A DNA stretch of 64,000 nucleotides from Ottowia beijingensis (GCF_013423955.1 NZ_JACCKX010000003.1:45767-109766); one strand, 5' to 3'; shown: positions 28,981-38,201, counted from the stretch's first letter. The notes: generated from the sequence alone by a model not told the origin. Translations and numbers: made by a program.

Positions 28981-29935
28981 ATGTCCGAGTCCGTATCTGC
29001 CTTTCCCGCCGTCGCCGCATCGAACGGCATCGCCCCCTGTCCCACCTGGGCGTCATCCGCGCCCGGGGCGAAGACGCCGCCACCTTCCTGCAGGGCCAAC
29101 TGACGCAGGACGTGGTGCTGATGAAGCAGGGCGAGGCGCGCCTGGCCGCCTTCTGCAGCGCCAAGGGCCGCATGCTGGCCAGCTTTCAGGTGCTGAAGAC
29201 CGCGCCCGACGAACTGCTGCTGGTGACCAGCGCCGACACCCTGCCCGCCACGCTCAAGCGCCTGTCGATGTTCGTGCTGCGCGCCAGGCTCAAGCTGAGC
29301 GACGCGACCGGGGATTACGCGGTCTGGGGGCAACTCGGCGAAACTCCTGATTTGATAGCTGCCAGCGCCGATGGGGCGGGCGCTGAGGCCCAAAACGATG
29401 CCGAAAAACCAGCGCACCGCATCGCCCTGCCCGCCGCAGGCGGCGTGGCACGCACGCTGTGGTTGGCGCCCGCCGGCAGCGCCCTGCCCGCCGGCGTGGC
29501 GCCCTGACCGAAGCCGACTGGCTGCTGGCCGAGGTGCTGGCCGGCGTGGCGCGCATCACGCCGCCGGTGGTCGAGGCCTTCGTGCCGCAGATGCTGAACT
29601 ACGAAAGCGTGGGCGGCGTGAACTTCAAGAAAGGCTGCTACCCCGGCCAGGAAGTGGTGGCGCGCAGCCAGTTCCGCGGCGCCATCAAGCGGCGTGCCTA
29701 CGTCGGCCACGTGGCGGGTGCGGCGCAGGCAGGGCAGGAGGTGTTCTCGGCGGCCGACCCCGATCAGCCCGTGGGCCAGATTGCGCAAGCCGCCGCGGCA
29801 GACGACGCTGCAGCGGTGATCGCCGTGCTGCAGGTGGCCGAGGTGGCGGCTGGCGCCGCACTGCACGTCGGCAGCGCCATCGGCCCGGCGCTGACGGGGC
29901 TGGCGATTCCGTACCCGCTCGCGGAAGACATCTGA
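28981..29935 (+). CDS. ygfZ: Folate-binding Fe-S cluster protein YgfZ, with repeat insertion
   Basis: About 318 residues after restoring two lost bases (near 29033 and 29497). YgfZ uses tetrahydrofolate in Fe-S cluster assembly or repair. The signature KGCYPGQEVVARSQFRG is intact, as are FLQGQLTQDV near the start and the central LLVTSADTLPATLKRL. Between GQLGETP and HRIALPAAGG the chain contains DLIAASADGAGAEAQNDAEK, encoded by a copy of the palindromic repeat (29349-29395), a second in-frame insertion of the same family as in tmk. The gene is divergent from mltG with 47 bases between starts. Confidence 0.87.
29349..29395 (+). repeat. GATAGCTG-family repeat inserted in frame in ygfZ
   Basis: GATTTGATAGCTGCCAGCGC ... 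GCGCTGAGGCCCAAAA. Encodes DLIAASADGAGAEAQN within YgfZ. Confidence 0.8.
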
Positions 29936-30190
29936 GCATTTGCTGAAAACCCCGGCGCGAGAGGGCTCTGGCCCGCGACCTGGAAGCGCTGCAACGGCGC
30001 ACTTTCCAAGCGTCGCCACCCACAAGCGCGGCCGCTCGCCGGCGTGATAAAATCACACCGCCGCCTGTTGCGATAGGCGCGCCCCATGTGGCGCGTTACG
30101 CTCAGGCGCCAAGGGCGAACCACCAAGCCGGCTGCCGTGCCCGCAAGCGGCATGGGCAGCCGGCGCCCTCCAACACGACAGGAACGCACC

Positions 30191-32558
30191 GTGCGCATCT
30201 CACCCCCTCTGGCATCGCACTATCACCCGGCATGTGTCCCGGACATTGCCCGCAACCGCGCCGTGGCGCAACTGCGCGGCGCCTGGTTCGGGGCCTGCCT
30301 GCTGGCGGCGCTGGTCACCCCGGCGCTGGCCCAGACCCCTTCGGCCAACCTTCTCGTCAACGGCGGCTTCGAGAACAATCCGCCGCCCTCCCTTTGCGCC
30401 AATAACCTGGGGGCGTCGGTCACGCCCTGGCAGTTGGCGGGCGGTGGCCGCACCAACGTCATCGCCGTCGACGGTGGCACGACGGTGGACCCGGCCCTGG
30501 GTCGAACCGGCGGCGGCACCTGCAACTACGGCATCAACGTCAACTTCGATGCCGAGGTGGCCAACCCCAACGGCACTCGCCGGCATTACCTGGACATCGA
30601 CGGCGTCAACGAGCTGTACCAGACCCTCGTCGTGCCCAGCTGCGGCAGCGGTGACACCCGACCGCGCACGCTCCGGTTCTCCGGCTATTTCTCCAGCCGC
30701 GACACCGGCACCGGCGGCAGCGGCACGGTACGCCTGCTGCGCGGCAACGTTCAGGTGGCCGGCAGTCGGGTGCAGCCCGTGGACGGAGAGGGCGTGTTGC
30801 TCGCGTCCGTGAGTTCACCCCCGCATTGCCGTGGAATCGCTGGACGCAGGTATCCGGCACCGCCACCGTGGTGCCTGGCGACAAGATCACCTACGCCATC
30901 TACATGTCGAACCCCACCAATTTCGACAACGCATCGATCACCGTCGACGATCTCGACTGCCCCGCCACCACGCTCACGCTGAAAAAGCACTGGGCCGGCG
31001 CCACCGTGGGCAACACCGCGACGCTGACCGCCACCCGTGTGGCCGGCACGCCCGCCGTGCGCACGCAGATCGACTCGCTCAGCTCCACCGCCACGGCCGC
31101 CGCCAACGCGCCGGGCGGCCAGACCACCACCGACGCCACGCCCACCACCGTTTTCGCCGGCGACGTGATCGAGTTGGCCGAAACCTTCACGCCCGCCACG
31201 GCCACCTACCACGCCGGCCTGCAATGCACGGGCGACGTCGGCCTGAGCGGCTTCACCCTCACCGTGGGCGCGCTGGGCGCCGGCGCCGCGCCCATCGTCT
31301 GCACCTTCAGCAACAGCCTGAGCGCACAGCCCAGCCTGGTGGTGGGCAAAGACATCGCCGGCGTGGCCGACACCAACGACAACGGCGTCACCGGCGATGC
31401 CGGCGACCTGGTGACCTACGCCTTCACGGTGCGCAACAACGGCAACGTCGCCCTCACCGGCGTGAGCCTGACCGACCCGCTGGCCGGCCTCTCGGCCCTC
31501 GCCATCACCTGGCCCGACCCGGCCAACCCCGGCACCCTGCCCGTCAACACCGAGGCCACCGCCACGGCCACCTACACCTTGACCCCGCGGACGCGGCATC
31601 GGGCCAGATGAGCAACACCGTCACCGCCACGGCCAACCCCGTGGGCGGCGTCACGCCGCGGGGCAGCGACAGCATCACCCAGCCCGTGCTGCCCACGCCT
31701 GCGCCGCAGCTCACCCTGGCCAAGACCGCTGCCGTGGCCGACACCAATGGCAACGGCTCGCAAGGCGACGCGGGCGACGTGGTGACCTATACCCTCACCG
31801 CCACCAACGCCGGCAACGTGCCGCTGAGCGGCGTGGTGCTCACCGACCCGCTGGCCGGCCTTTCGACCCTCACCATCACCTGGCCCGATGCGGCCAATCC
31901 CGGCACCCTGCCCGTGGGCGCGCAGGCCACCGCCACCGCCACCTACACGCTCAGTGTCACGGACGCGACGGCCGGGCAGGTCAGCAACACCGCCAGCGTG
32001 ACCGCCGATCCGGTCAACGGCAAGGTGGCCGTGCCGCCCGCCACGGCCACGGCCAGCCAGCCCGTGCTGCCCACGCCGGCGCCGCAGCTCACCCTGGCCA
32101 AGACCGCCGCCGTGGCCGACACCAATGGCAACGGCACGCAGGGCGATGCGGGCGACGTGGTGACCTACACCCTCACCGCCACCAACGCCGGCAACGTGCC
32201 GCTGAGCGGTGTGGTGCTGACCGACCCGCTGGCCGGCCTTTCGACCCTCACCATCACCTGGCCCGATGCGGCCAACCCCGGCACCCTGCCCGTGGGCGCG
32301 CAGGCCACGGCCACCGCCACCTACACGCTCAACGCCGCGGACGTCACAGCCGGACAGGTCAGCAACACCGCCACCGCAACCGCCGACCCGGTCAACGGCC
32401 TGGTGGCCGTGCCGCCGGCCACAGGCACGGCCAGCGTCAGCACCCGGGCGGCGCCCCAGGGCGTGACCGCCGTGCCCGTGAACCACCCCTTGGCCCGGTG
32501 GTTGCTGGTTGGCGCGGTGGCATGGCTGGGCCGCCGTGCCTGGGCAGGGCGCAAGTAA
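30191..32558 (+). CDS. Surface protein with DUF11-type repeats and a C-terminal sorting-like tail
   Basis: About 790 residues allowing for two frame breaks (near 30815 and 31590). GTG start at 30191 with AGGAAC upstream. An N-terminal signal peptide ends [11 protein letters not shown], then comes a carbohydrate-binding-like region ([14 protein letters not shown]). Three DUF11-type immunoglobulin-like repeats follow, each with [39 protein letters not shown] and ATATYTL. The last two units (from 31683 and 32061) are nearly identical and 378 bases apart. The tail [20 protein letters not shown] followed by basic residues looks like an IPTL-CTERM-type sorting signal with a changed motif. Probably a cell-surface or secreted adhesin-like protein. 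Confidence 0.75.
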
Positions 32559-32587
32559 TTCCATCTGCAATTCAACGCGTCAATCGC

Positions 32588-32720
32588 CGTCATCCCGGCG
32601 AAGGCCGGGATCCATGTTTCTCCGCACACGCCGTCTGGATTCTGGCCCCGTATCGCGGTACGGGGCAGGCTTTGCGCCGGAATGACGAGATATGGCAGCT
32701 TTGATCTGGAATTGGAATAA
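32588..32720 (+). repeat. 133 bp dispersed repeat (copy 1)
   Basis: Begins CGTCATCCCGGCGAAGGCCG and ends CTGGAATTGGAATAAG, with an internal hairpin around CCCCGTATCGCGGTACGGGG. It is repeated in reverse at 39401-39532 with few differences. It sits 30 bases after the DUF11 gene stop and may double as a transcription terminator. Confidence 0.8.
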
Positions 32721-32827
32721 GAGCGTCGCGTGCAGGCCCGCCGGCCCGCCAGGACGCCGGTGGAAGGCGGTATCGCCGTGACCGGCCTATCATGCCCGGC
32801 ACAACACCACCACGAGGAGACACCGCC

Positions 32828-33718
32828 ATGCCCGCTTTCGACACCCTGCTCTCCGGCTACAGCTTCTTCGAGGGCCCGCGCTGGCACGACGGCCGGCTGT
32901 GGCTGTCGGACTTCTACACGCACCAGGTCATCGCCTGCGATCTGCAGGGCCGCGTCGAAAAAATCGCCGACGTGCCGGGCCAGCCCTCGGGCCTGGGCTG
33001 GCTGCCGGATGGGCGGCTGCTGATCGTCTCCATGCGCGACCGCCGCGTGCTGCGGCGCGAGGCCGATGGCCAGCTGGTGACGCACGCCGACCTGTCGAAC
33101 ATCGCCACCGGCCACTGCAACGACATGGCCGTGGATGCCCAGGGCCGCGCCTGGGTGGGCAACTTCGGCTTCGATCTGATGGGCGGCGGCGGGGTGCAGA
33201 CGGCCAGCCTGGCGCGCGTCGACCCCGACGGCAGCGTGCACGAGGCGGCGCGCGACCTCTACTTTCCCAACGCCATCCTGCCCACGCCCGACGGCCGCAC
33301 GCTGATCGTCAACGAAACGCTGGGCAACCGCCTGTCGGCCTTCGACATCGCCGCCGACGGCAGCCTGGGCCCGCGCCGCGACTGGGCGGTGTTCGGCCCG
33401 CTGGTGCAAAGCGACAAGCTGGACGACTACATCGCCGGCGGCAAGGTGGCCGCCGATGGCGGCGCGCTGGACGCCGAAGGCGCCGTGTGGGTGGCCGACG
33501 CCATCGGCAACCGCGCCCTGCGCGTGGCCGAGGGCGGGCGCGTGCTGCAGGAGGTGTCGACCGGCGCGCAGGGCACCTTTGCCTGCACGCTGGGCGGGCC
33601 GGACGGGCGCACGCTGTTCCTGTGCGTGGCGCCCGACTTCATGGAGCACCACCGCGCGGCCGCGCGCGAGGCGCAGATCTGGACCACGCGCGTGGACGTG
33701 CCGGGCGCGGGGTTCTGA
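32828..33718 (+). CDS. SMP-30/gluconolactonase family protein
   Basis: 296 residues, six-bladed beta-propeller with one metal ion; family members hydrolyse sugar lactones. Seen: FFEGPRWHDGRLWLSDFYTH (metal Glu at the start), GQPSGLGWLPDGRLLIVSMR, GHCNDMAVDAQGRAWVGNFG (Asn ligand), YFPNAILPTPDGRTLIVNET, and DGGALDAEGAVWVADAIGN (Asp ligand). The start has GAGGAG 10 bases upstream. It stands alone between repeats. The lactone substrate cannot be inferred. Confidence 0.87.
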   Translation: MPAFDTLLSGYSFFEGPRWHDGRLWLSDFYTHQVIACDLQGRVEKIADVPGQPSGLGWLPDGRLLIVSMRDRRVLRREADGQLVTHADLSNIATGHCNDMAVDAQGRAWVGNFGFDLMGGGGVQTASLARVDPDGSVHEAARDLYFPNAILPTPDGRTLIVNETLGNRLSAFDIAADGSLGPRRDWAVFGPLVQSDKLDDYIAGGKVAADGGALDAEGAVWVADAIGNRALRVAEGGRVLQEVSTGAQGTFACTLGGPDGRTLFLCVAPDFMEHHRAAAREAQIWTTRVDVPGAGF

Positions 33719-33962
33719 CGCGCGGCGACGCCGGCCCGCCGGCCCGCCGGCCTTGGGCGCGGCGCGATGCTGAGGAGGTTCCCGCAAGGGGGGACTTCCC
33801 AGATTTTTGCATGGTTGATAAAGGCTTTTGCGCCCAGATAACGGGCGCAAGCAGCTACGTTATTGATACTTCAACATGGCGCCAAATGGCTATCGCTTGT
33901 TTCCGCCCTCCAGCGGTGTGGTGGGAAAGCCATGCCCTTGAAGATGTGCCGATCTTCTGCGT
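33719..33962. other. Intergenic region with palindromic repeat
   Basis: 244 bp between convergent genes. It holds a short hairpin (TTCCCGCAAGGGGGGACTTCCC) at 33778-33800 and a copy of the chromosomal palindromic repeat at 33823-33875. No gene seen. Confidence 0.5.
33823..33875 (-). repeat. GATAGCTG-family palindromic repeat (intergenic)
   Basis: GGCTTTTGCGCCCAGATAAC then GGGCGCAAGCAGCTACGTTA; arms TTGCGCCC/GGGCGCAA are perfect. Confidence 0.7.
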
Positions 33963-34828
33963 TCAAAGGTTTTCAAACGACCGCGCCATGCCGATGTGTG
34001 CAATGCCCACCTCGTCGTACGGCGCGCCCTCGGGCACATAACCCAGCCGCTGGTAGAAGCCTTCGGCACTGCGCTGCGCGCTGAGCACGATGCGGCGGTC
34101 GCCGCGCTCGAAGGCGGCCTGCTGCAGCGCCTGGATCAGCTGCCGCCCCACCCCGCTGCCGCGCAGCGCGCGGTCCACCGCCATGCGGCCGATGCGGCCC
34201 TCGCCCGGCGCTTGCTGCAGCAGGCGCCCGGTGGCCACGGGCATGCCCAGCAGGTTGGTGACGACGGCGTGCACGGCCGTGGCATCGGCCTCGTCCCACT
34301 CGTCCGCGCGGGCGATGCCCTGCTCCTCGATGAACACCGCCGTGCGCAGAGCCCGCGCCGCGTCGCCCAGCGCGGCCCAGTCGCCGGTCTGCACATGGGT
34401 CACGGGCTGGCCGGCTTCGTAGGCCTCGATCAGCGCGCGCAGCGGCGCCGGCACCGGCCGCGAGGTCTGCGTGGCCGGGTCGGCGAACACGTAGACCAGC
34501 TCGCCTGCCGTCAGCAATCGATCGCCACGGAAGATGCCGCCCACGAAGGTCATCGACGAGGCGCCGATGCGGTCGCAGCGCAAGCCGATGTCGAGCCGGT
34601 CGTCCATCTCGGCCGAGGCGTTGAACTCCACCGCCGTCTTGCGCAGAAAGATGTCGCCGCCCAGCCGCTGCATGGCCGCGGCATAAGGCATGGCCAGCGC
34701 GCGCCAGTAGTCGCTGATGGCGCAGTCGAAATAGGCCAGGTAGTGCGGGTTGAAGACGATTTTTGCATGTCCACCTCGGCCCAGCGCACGCGCAGGCGGT
34801 GGTGGTGACGGAAGTCGGTGGGTTTCAT
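33963..34828 (-). CDS. Fusion of YbgC-like acyl-CoA thioesterase and GNAT acetyltransferase
   Basis: About 288 residues allowing for one lost base near 34760. The N-terminal 140 are a hotdog thioesterase of the YbgC/4-hydroxybenzoyl-CoA type: LRVRWAEVDMQ with catalytic-loop Asp, then the tyrosine-rich FNPHYLAYFD segment after frame correction, and DIFLRKTAVEFNASAEMDD. The C-terminal 150 are a GNAT N-acetyltransferase of the ElaA/YjcF type: FIEEQGIARADEWDEAD, GRIGRMAVDRALRGSGVGRQ (acetyl-CoA loop) and EGFYQRLGYVPEG. The linker is QTSRPVPAPLRALIEAYEAG. Substrates unknown; the link suggests both act on related acyl-CoA pools. Confidence 0.82.
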
Positions 34829-34848
34829 GGCGGTTTGCCTGTTCTCAG

Positions 34849-34895
34849 TCAAATCAGCGGCCAGCGCTTTGGCGGCGGGCGCTGGCAGCTATGGA
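34849..34895 (-). repeat. GATAGCTG-family palindromic repeat (intergenic)
   Basis: TCAAATCAGCGGCCAGCGCT ... GGGCGCTGGCAGCTATGG, between the thioesterase-GNAT start and the REP hairpin. Confidence 0.72.
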
Positions 34896-34907
34896 TCTTA
34901 AAGTTCT

Positions 34908-34980
34908 GTGGGAGCGGGCTTGCCCGCGATAGGGCCTCGGCCTTACGGCAGCGCCCTATCGCGGGCAAGCCCGCTCCCAC
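34908..34980. repeat. REP-like hairpin, Pseudomonas-type
   Basis: Two perfect 28-base complementary arms, 34908-34935 (GTGGGAGCGGGCTTGCCCGC...) and 34953-34980, with a 17-base spacer. The arm sequence is the familiar GTGGGAGCGGGCTTGCCCGCGA of fluorescent-pseudomonad REP elements. It lies after the stop of the esterase gene and could terminate it. Confidence 0.85.
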
Positions 34981-34986
34981 CCGGGA

Positions 34987-35955
34987 TCATGGTGCTGGCA
35001 GTCCAAAGGCCTGCCGCAGCGCCGCCGCCGCATCCTGGTGCAGCTGCCGCGCCTCGGCAATGGCGCGGCCCATGGTGATGAAGCCGTGCACCACGCCGCG
35101 GTAGATCTCCAGATCGACCGGCACGCCGGCGGCGCGCAGCTTGTCGGCGTAGGCCACGCCCTCGTCCACCAGCGGGTCGCATTCGGCCAGGCCCACCCAG
35201 GCGGGGGCCACGCTATCGACGTCGGCGCTTTTCAGCGGCGCAAAGCGCCAGTCGCTGCGGTCCACGCTGTCGATGTAGTGGTGGAAGAACCAGTCGATCA
35301 GCGCCTTGTCGAGCACCGGACCGTGCGCGAACAGCGCGTGCGAGTCGGTGTCCTGGTGGTCGGTGGTGCCGGGGTAGATGAGCAGTTGCAGCGCCAGCTT
35401 CAGCCCCGCGTCGCGCGCGTGCACGGCGCTGACGGCCGCCAGCGTGCCGCCGGCCGAATCGCCGCCGACGGCGATGCGCGTGGTATCGAGGCCCAGGGCG
35501 CGACCGCCCTCGCCCGCCAGCCAGTGCAGCGCATCCCAGGCGTCGTGCACCGCGGTGGGAAAGCGCCATTCGGGCGCCAGGCGGTAGTCGAGCGACAGCA
35601 CGGCGGCGCCGCTGGTTGCGCTGAGCACGCGGCAAAAGGTGTCGTGCGATTCTATGCTGCCGATGGTGAAGCCGCCGCCGTGGGTGTACAGCAGCACGGG
35701 GAGGCCGGTGTCAGTACTGGGCGCGACCAGGCGCGCGGGCAAGGCGTGGCCGTCGCGCGCCGGGATGCGCACCTCCTCCACGCGCGCCAGTTCGGGCTTG
35801 GGCACGTCGAGCACGCCGATGGACTTGGCGTAGGCGGCCTTGGCCTGCTGCGCCGTCAGCGTGTGCATGGGCGGGTAAGGCGCCTGCGCCATGCGCTCGA
35901 CCAGCAGGCGCATGGCGGGGGTCAGGCGGGCGTGGATGTCGGGCGAGTGATTCAT
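34987..35955 (-). CDS. Alpha/beta hydrolase, hormone-sensitive-lipase-type esterase
   Basis: 322 residues. Family IV carboxylesterase of short acyl esters. The oxyanion motif LLYTHGGGFTIGS, nucleophile Ser in VGGDSAGGTLAAV, Asp in LAECDPLVDEGVAYA, and His in RGVVHGFITMG form the complete triad. YRLAPEWRFPTAVHDAWDAL is the conserved segment between. The upstream gap has a palindromic repeat (35957-36006). Soluble, no signal peptide. Confidence 0.9.
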   Translation of the reverse strand: MNHSPDIHARLTPAMRLLVERMAQAPYPPMHTLTAQQAKAAYAKSIGVLDVPKPELARVEEVRIPARDGHALPARLVAPSTDTGLPVLLYTHGGGFTIGSIESHDTFCRVLSATSGAAVLSLDYRLAPEWRFPTAVHDAWDALHWLAGEGGRALGLDTTRIAVGGDSAGGTLAAVSAVHARDAGLKLALQLLIYPGTTDHQDTDSHALFAHGPVLDKALIDWFFHHYIDSVDRSDWRFAPLKSADVDSVAPAWVGLAECDPLVDEGVAYADKLRAAGVPVDLEIYRGVVHGFITMGRAIAEARQLHQDAAAALRQAFGLPAP

Positions 35956-35956
35956 G

Positions 35957-36006
35957 ATGAAATAAGCTGCCAGCGCCCTGCTGGCGGGAGCTGGCAGCTA
36001 TTGATA
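35957..36006 (-). repeat. GATAGCTG-family palindromic repeat upstream of esterase
   Basis: TGAAATAAGCTGCCAGCGCC ... GAGCTGGCAGCTATTGATAA, 2 bases from the esterase start; probably forms a hairpin in its leader. Confidence 0.72.
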
Positions 36007-36045
36007 ACGTAGTGACGGAAAGGGTGCGCCGCACCGCTGCACGCC

Positions 36046-36075
36046 GCGGCGCGGCGCGGCGCGGCGCGGCGCGGC
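36046..36075. repeat. Pentanucleotide tandem repeat (GCGGC)6
   Basis: Six uninterrupted GCGGC units just past the stop codon of the DUF3011 gene. Such a run may vary in copy number by slippage, and is a likely site for base-calling error. Confidence 0.85.
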
Positions 36076-36079
36076 GCCG

Positions 36080-37090
36080 TCAGCGTGCCCCGAAGCGTCC
36101 GCGGCAGCCCCGGTCGACCCAGATCTCGCGGCCGTCGTAGCCCCAGCTGCGGCCTTCGCGGCAGCTGTCTTGCGAGAGCTGGTCGATCAGCGCCGGCCGG
36201 CCCCAGCGCGGGTCCCAGTTGCAGCGGTTCAGACGTTGCTCCACGCTTTCGCAGACCACGGTGCGGCCGTAGCCGGGGCTGCGTCCGCCCCAGTCGGCGG
36301 CAGCAAACTCGCCCCGGCAGCCACCGCGCACCCAGACGCCGCCGTCGCGGCTGCCCCAGGTCTGGCCTTCGACGCAGGCGGTTTCGGACAACTGGCGCAC
36401 CAGCATCTGGCGCCCGGGCGCCGGCGCGCGGCATTCCTGGTGGCGGCCTTGTTCGCTTTCGCAGCGGTAGGCATTGGCGGCGGTGCCGTAGTCCGGATTG
36501 ACCCAACCCTGCGCGGGCCCGAAGTCGCCACGGCAGCCACCGCTGACCCACACCTGGCCGTTGAAATGGCTGCCCCAGGTCTGCCCCTCGATGCAGGGCG
36601 CGTCGGAGATCTGGCGCAGCAGGGTCAGGCGTGCCGCCACCGGCGCCTGGCAGTCGCGCCGCCGGCCCTGGTCGCTCTCGCAGCGCACGGTGTAGCGCGT
36701 GTCGCCATAGCCACCCACGCCGGCCTGGCCGCCGTAGGTGTCGGCAAAGCGGGCGCGGCAGCCATTCATCACCCAGACGGAGCCGACGCCGCGCGTGCCC
36801 CAGGTCTGGCCTTCGATGCAGGCCGCGGACGAGAGGGTTTCCGCAATCACCGGCCGGCCGCGGAAGGGCGTGCCGCACTCCTGAAAGCCGCCGTCACGGC
36901 TTTCGCAGGTGATGCCGGGGCCGCCGTAGGGGTCGTACCCCGGACTGCCATAGGTCGGGTTGCCGAAGGGCACGGTGCCCCAGGGCTGGCCCAGCGGCTG
37001 GCCGATGGGCTGGTCGTACTGCGCCTGCGCCAGCGGCGAGAACGCAACGGCGGCCAGTGCCAGGGCCGCGAGGGACGGAATGCGGGTCAT
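36080..37090 (-). CDS. Exported DUF3011 repeat protein
   Basis: 336 residues. Signal peptide (PSLAALALAAVAFSPLAQA|QYD), a Gly/Pro/Tyr-rich linker, then four to five tandem DUF3011 units of about 60 residues. Each has a CES..G..QEC/RDC core, a short basic segment ending in an L..QLS motif, CxEGQTWG, and VWVxxGCRGxF. Paired cysteines in each unit suggest disulfides in the periplasm. The function of DUF3011 is unknown. The start ATG at 37090 is preceded by ACAGGAGATCG, the same leader as in the neighbouring lipoprotein gene. Confidence 0.85.
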   Translation of the reverse strand: MTRIPSLAALALAAVAFSPLAQAQYDQPIGQPLGQPWGTVPFGNPTYGSPGYDPYGGPGITCESRDGGFQECGTPFRGRPVIAETLSSAACIEGQTWGTRGVGSVWVMNGCRARFADTYGGQAGVGGYGDTRYTVRCESDQGRRRDCQAPVAARLTLLRQISDAPCIEGQTWGSHFNGQVWVSGGCRGDFGPAQGWVNPDYGTAANAYRCESEQGRHQECRAPAPGRQMLVRQLSETACVEGQTWGSRDGGVWVRGGCRGEFAAADWGGRSPGYGRTVVCESVEQRLNRCNWDPRWGRPALIDQLSQDSCREGRSWGYDGREIWVDRGCRGRFGAR

Positions 37091-37212
37091 GCGAACGATC
37101 TCCTGTGGGTGGCGCCCGAAGGGGCAATCCACTGCTCAGCGCGGTGGCCGGCCGGGCGGTTGTCGCGCCAGCTTCAGGGCGCACCACGGCGGCGCACCGT
37201 GCCCGGCACAGG

Positions 37213-37275
37213 TTTCAAGCCAAATCGGCCTGCAGCGCTGATGCAGCAAGCGCTGGCAGCTATCATTGGTATAGC
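37213..37275 (-). repeat. GATAGCTG-family palindromic repeat (intergenic)
   Basis: TTCAAGCCAAATCGGCCTGC ... AAGCGCTGGCAGCTATCATT, between the lipoprotein and DUF3011 genes. Confidence 0.78.
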
Positions 37276-37295
37276 TCCAGCGCATGCCTGGGCGA

Positions 37296-38201
37296 TCAGC
37301 GGAAGCTCACCGTCACCGGCTGCAGGCCGGTCACGCCGTCGTAATGCGCGGTCACCTTCTGGCCGGCCTTGGGCGGCAGCAGGGCCGAGAACGAACCCAG
37401 GCTGACCACCTGCCCCGGCCGCAGCGACAGGCCTTCGGCCTTCAGCGCCTGCGCCAGCCACACCACCGCGTTCAGTGGGTGGCCCAGAACGTCGCTGCCC
37501 TTGCCGCCGCCCAGCGGCGCATCGGCGGCATCGACCAGGTGCACGTTCATGTCGCGCAGCTCGTTCAGCACGCGGGCCTGGCCCACGGCGTCCTGCGGCA
37601 CCATCAGCGGCGCGCCGCGCACGCCCAGGCGCGCACCCACGTTCAGCGCGCTCAACGCGGCGCCGTTGACCTTGGCGGGGGTCTCCACCACCAGGTCGGG
37701 CAGTTCGATGAAGGGAATGATCTGGTCCACCTGCGCCAGCACCTCGGCCGGGGTCTTGGCGTTGTTGATGGCGGCGCTCTTCACGCGCACCAACAGGTCG
37801 GCCTCGTACAGCGGGCGGGCGCCGAAGGCGGCGTCCACGGTGGCGCCGCTGTTCAGCAGCATGTTGGTGTACAGCGCGCCCCACACCGGCTCGGTGGTGT
37901 TGAAGCGCTTTTGCACTGCCGGGTTGGTCAGGCCCGCCTTGTAGCCCGCCAGGCGGCCGGCCTGGCCAGCCAGGCGCTGCTGCAGCTTGCTGCGGGTGCA
38001 GTTGGCGTCGACCATGGTCAGGTTCTCCGGCAGGTTGGCGGCCGGGCGGCGGGCGTTGTAGTCGCCCAGCAGGCGGTTGACGGCGACGTCGTCCAGGCAG
38101 CCGGGCGTGTTGGCCACCACCGGGGCCGAGGTGCTGGCGCAGCCGGCCAGCACCGACACGGCGGCCCCCAGGGCCAGGGCTTGTAGTGTGCGGGACTTCA
38201 T
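37296..38201 (-). CDS. Lipoprotein with 2-keto-4-pentenoate-hydratase-like (MhpD/FAH) domain
   Basis: 301 residues. Begins with a lipoprotein signal (ALALGAAVSVLAGC|AST), so the mature protein is lipid-anchored in the envelope. The body resembles MhpD-type hydratases: AGYKAGLTNPAVQKRFN, EPVWGALYTNML, FGARPLYEADLLVRVKSAAI, and DQIIPFIELPDLVV. Near the end is HPLNAVVWLAQALKAEGLSLRPGQVVSLGSF. These enzymes are normally cytoplasmic and act in meta-cleavage pathways. A hydratase-like domain on a lipoprotein is unusual. The metal-binding residues seem partly kept (E in YEADLLV), but activity is uncertain. Alternatively it may be a non-catalytic binding protein. Confidence 0.78.
   Translation of the reverse strand: MKSRTLQALALGAAVSVLAGCASTSAPVVANTPGCLDDVAVNRLLGDYNARRPAANLPENLTMVDANCTRSKLQQRLAGQAGRLAGYKAGLTNPAVQKRFNTTEPVWGALYTNMLLNSGATVDAAFGARPLYEADLLVRVKSAAINNAKTPAEVLAQVDQIIPFIELPDLVVETPAKVNGAALSALNVGARLGVRGAPLMVPQDAVGQARVLNELRDMNVHLVDAADAPLGGGKGSDVLGHPLNAVVWLAQALKAEGLSLRPGQVVSLGSFSALLPPKAGQKVTAHYDGVTGLQPVTVSFR

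Noticed and set aside
34903..34985. Possible CRISPR-like repeat pair
   Set aside because: Only two arms, perfectly complementary rather than direct repeats with spacers; it is a REP hairpin.
36046..36075. Phase-variation tract controlling the DUF3011 gene
   Set aside because: The repeat is downstream of the stop codon and so cannot switch that gene's translation.
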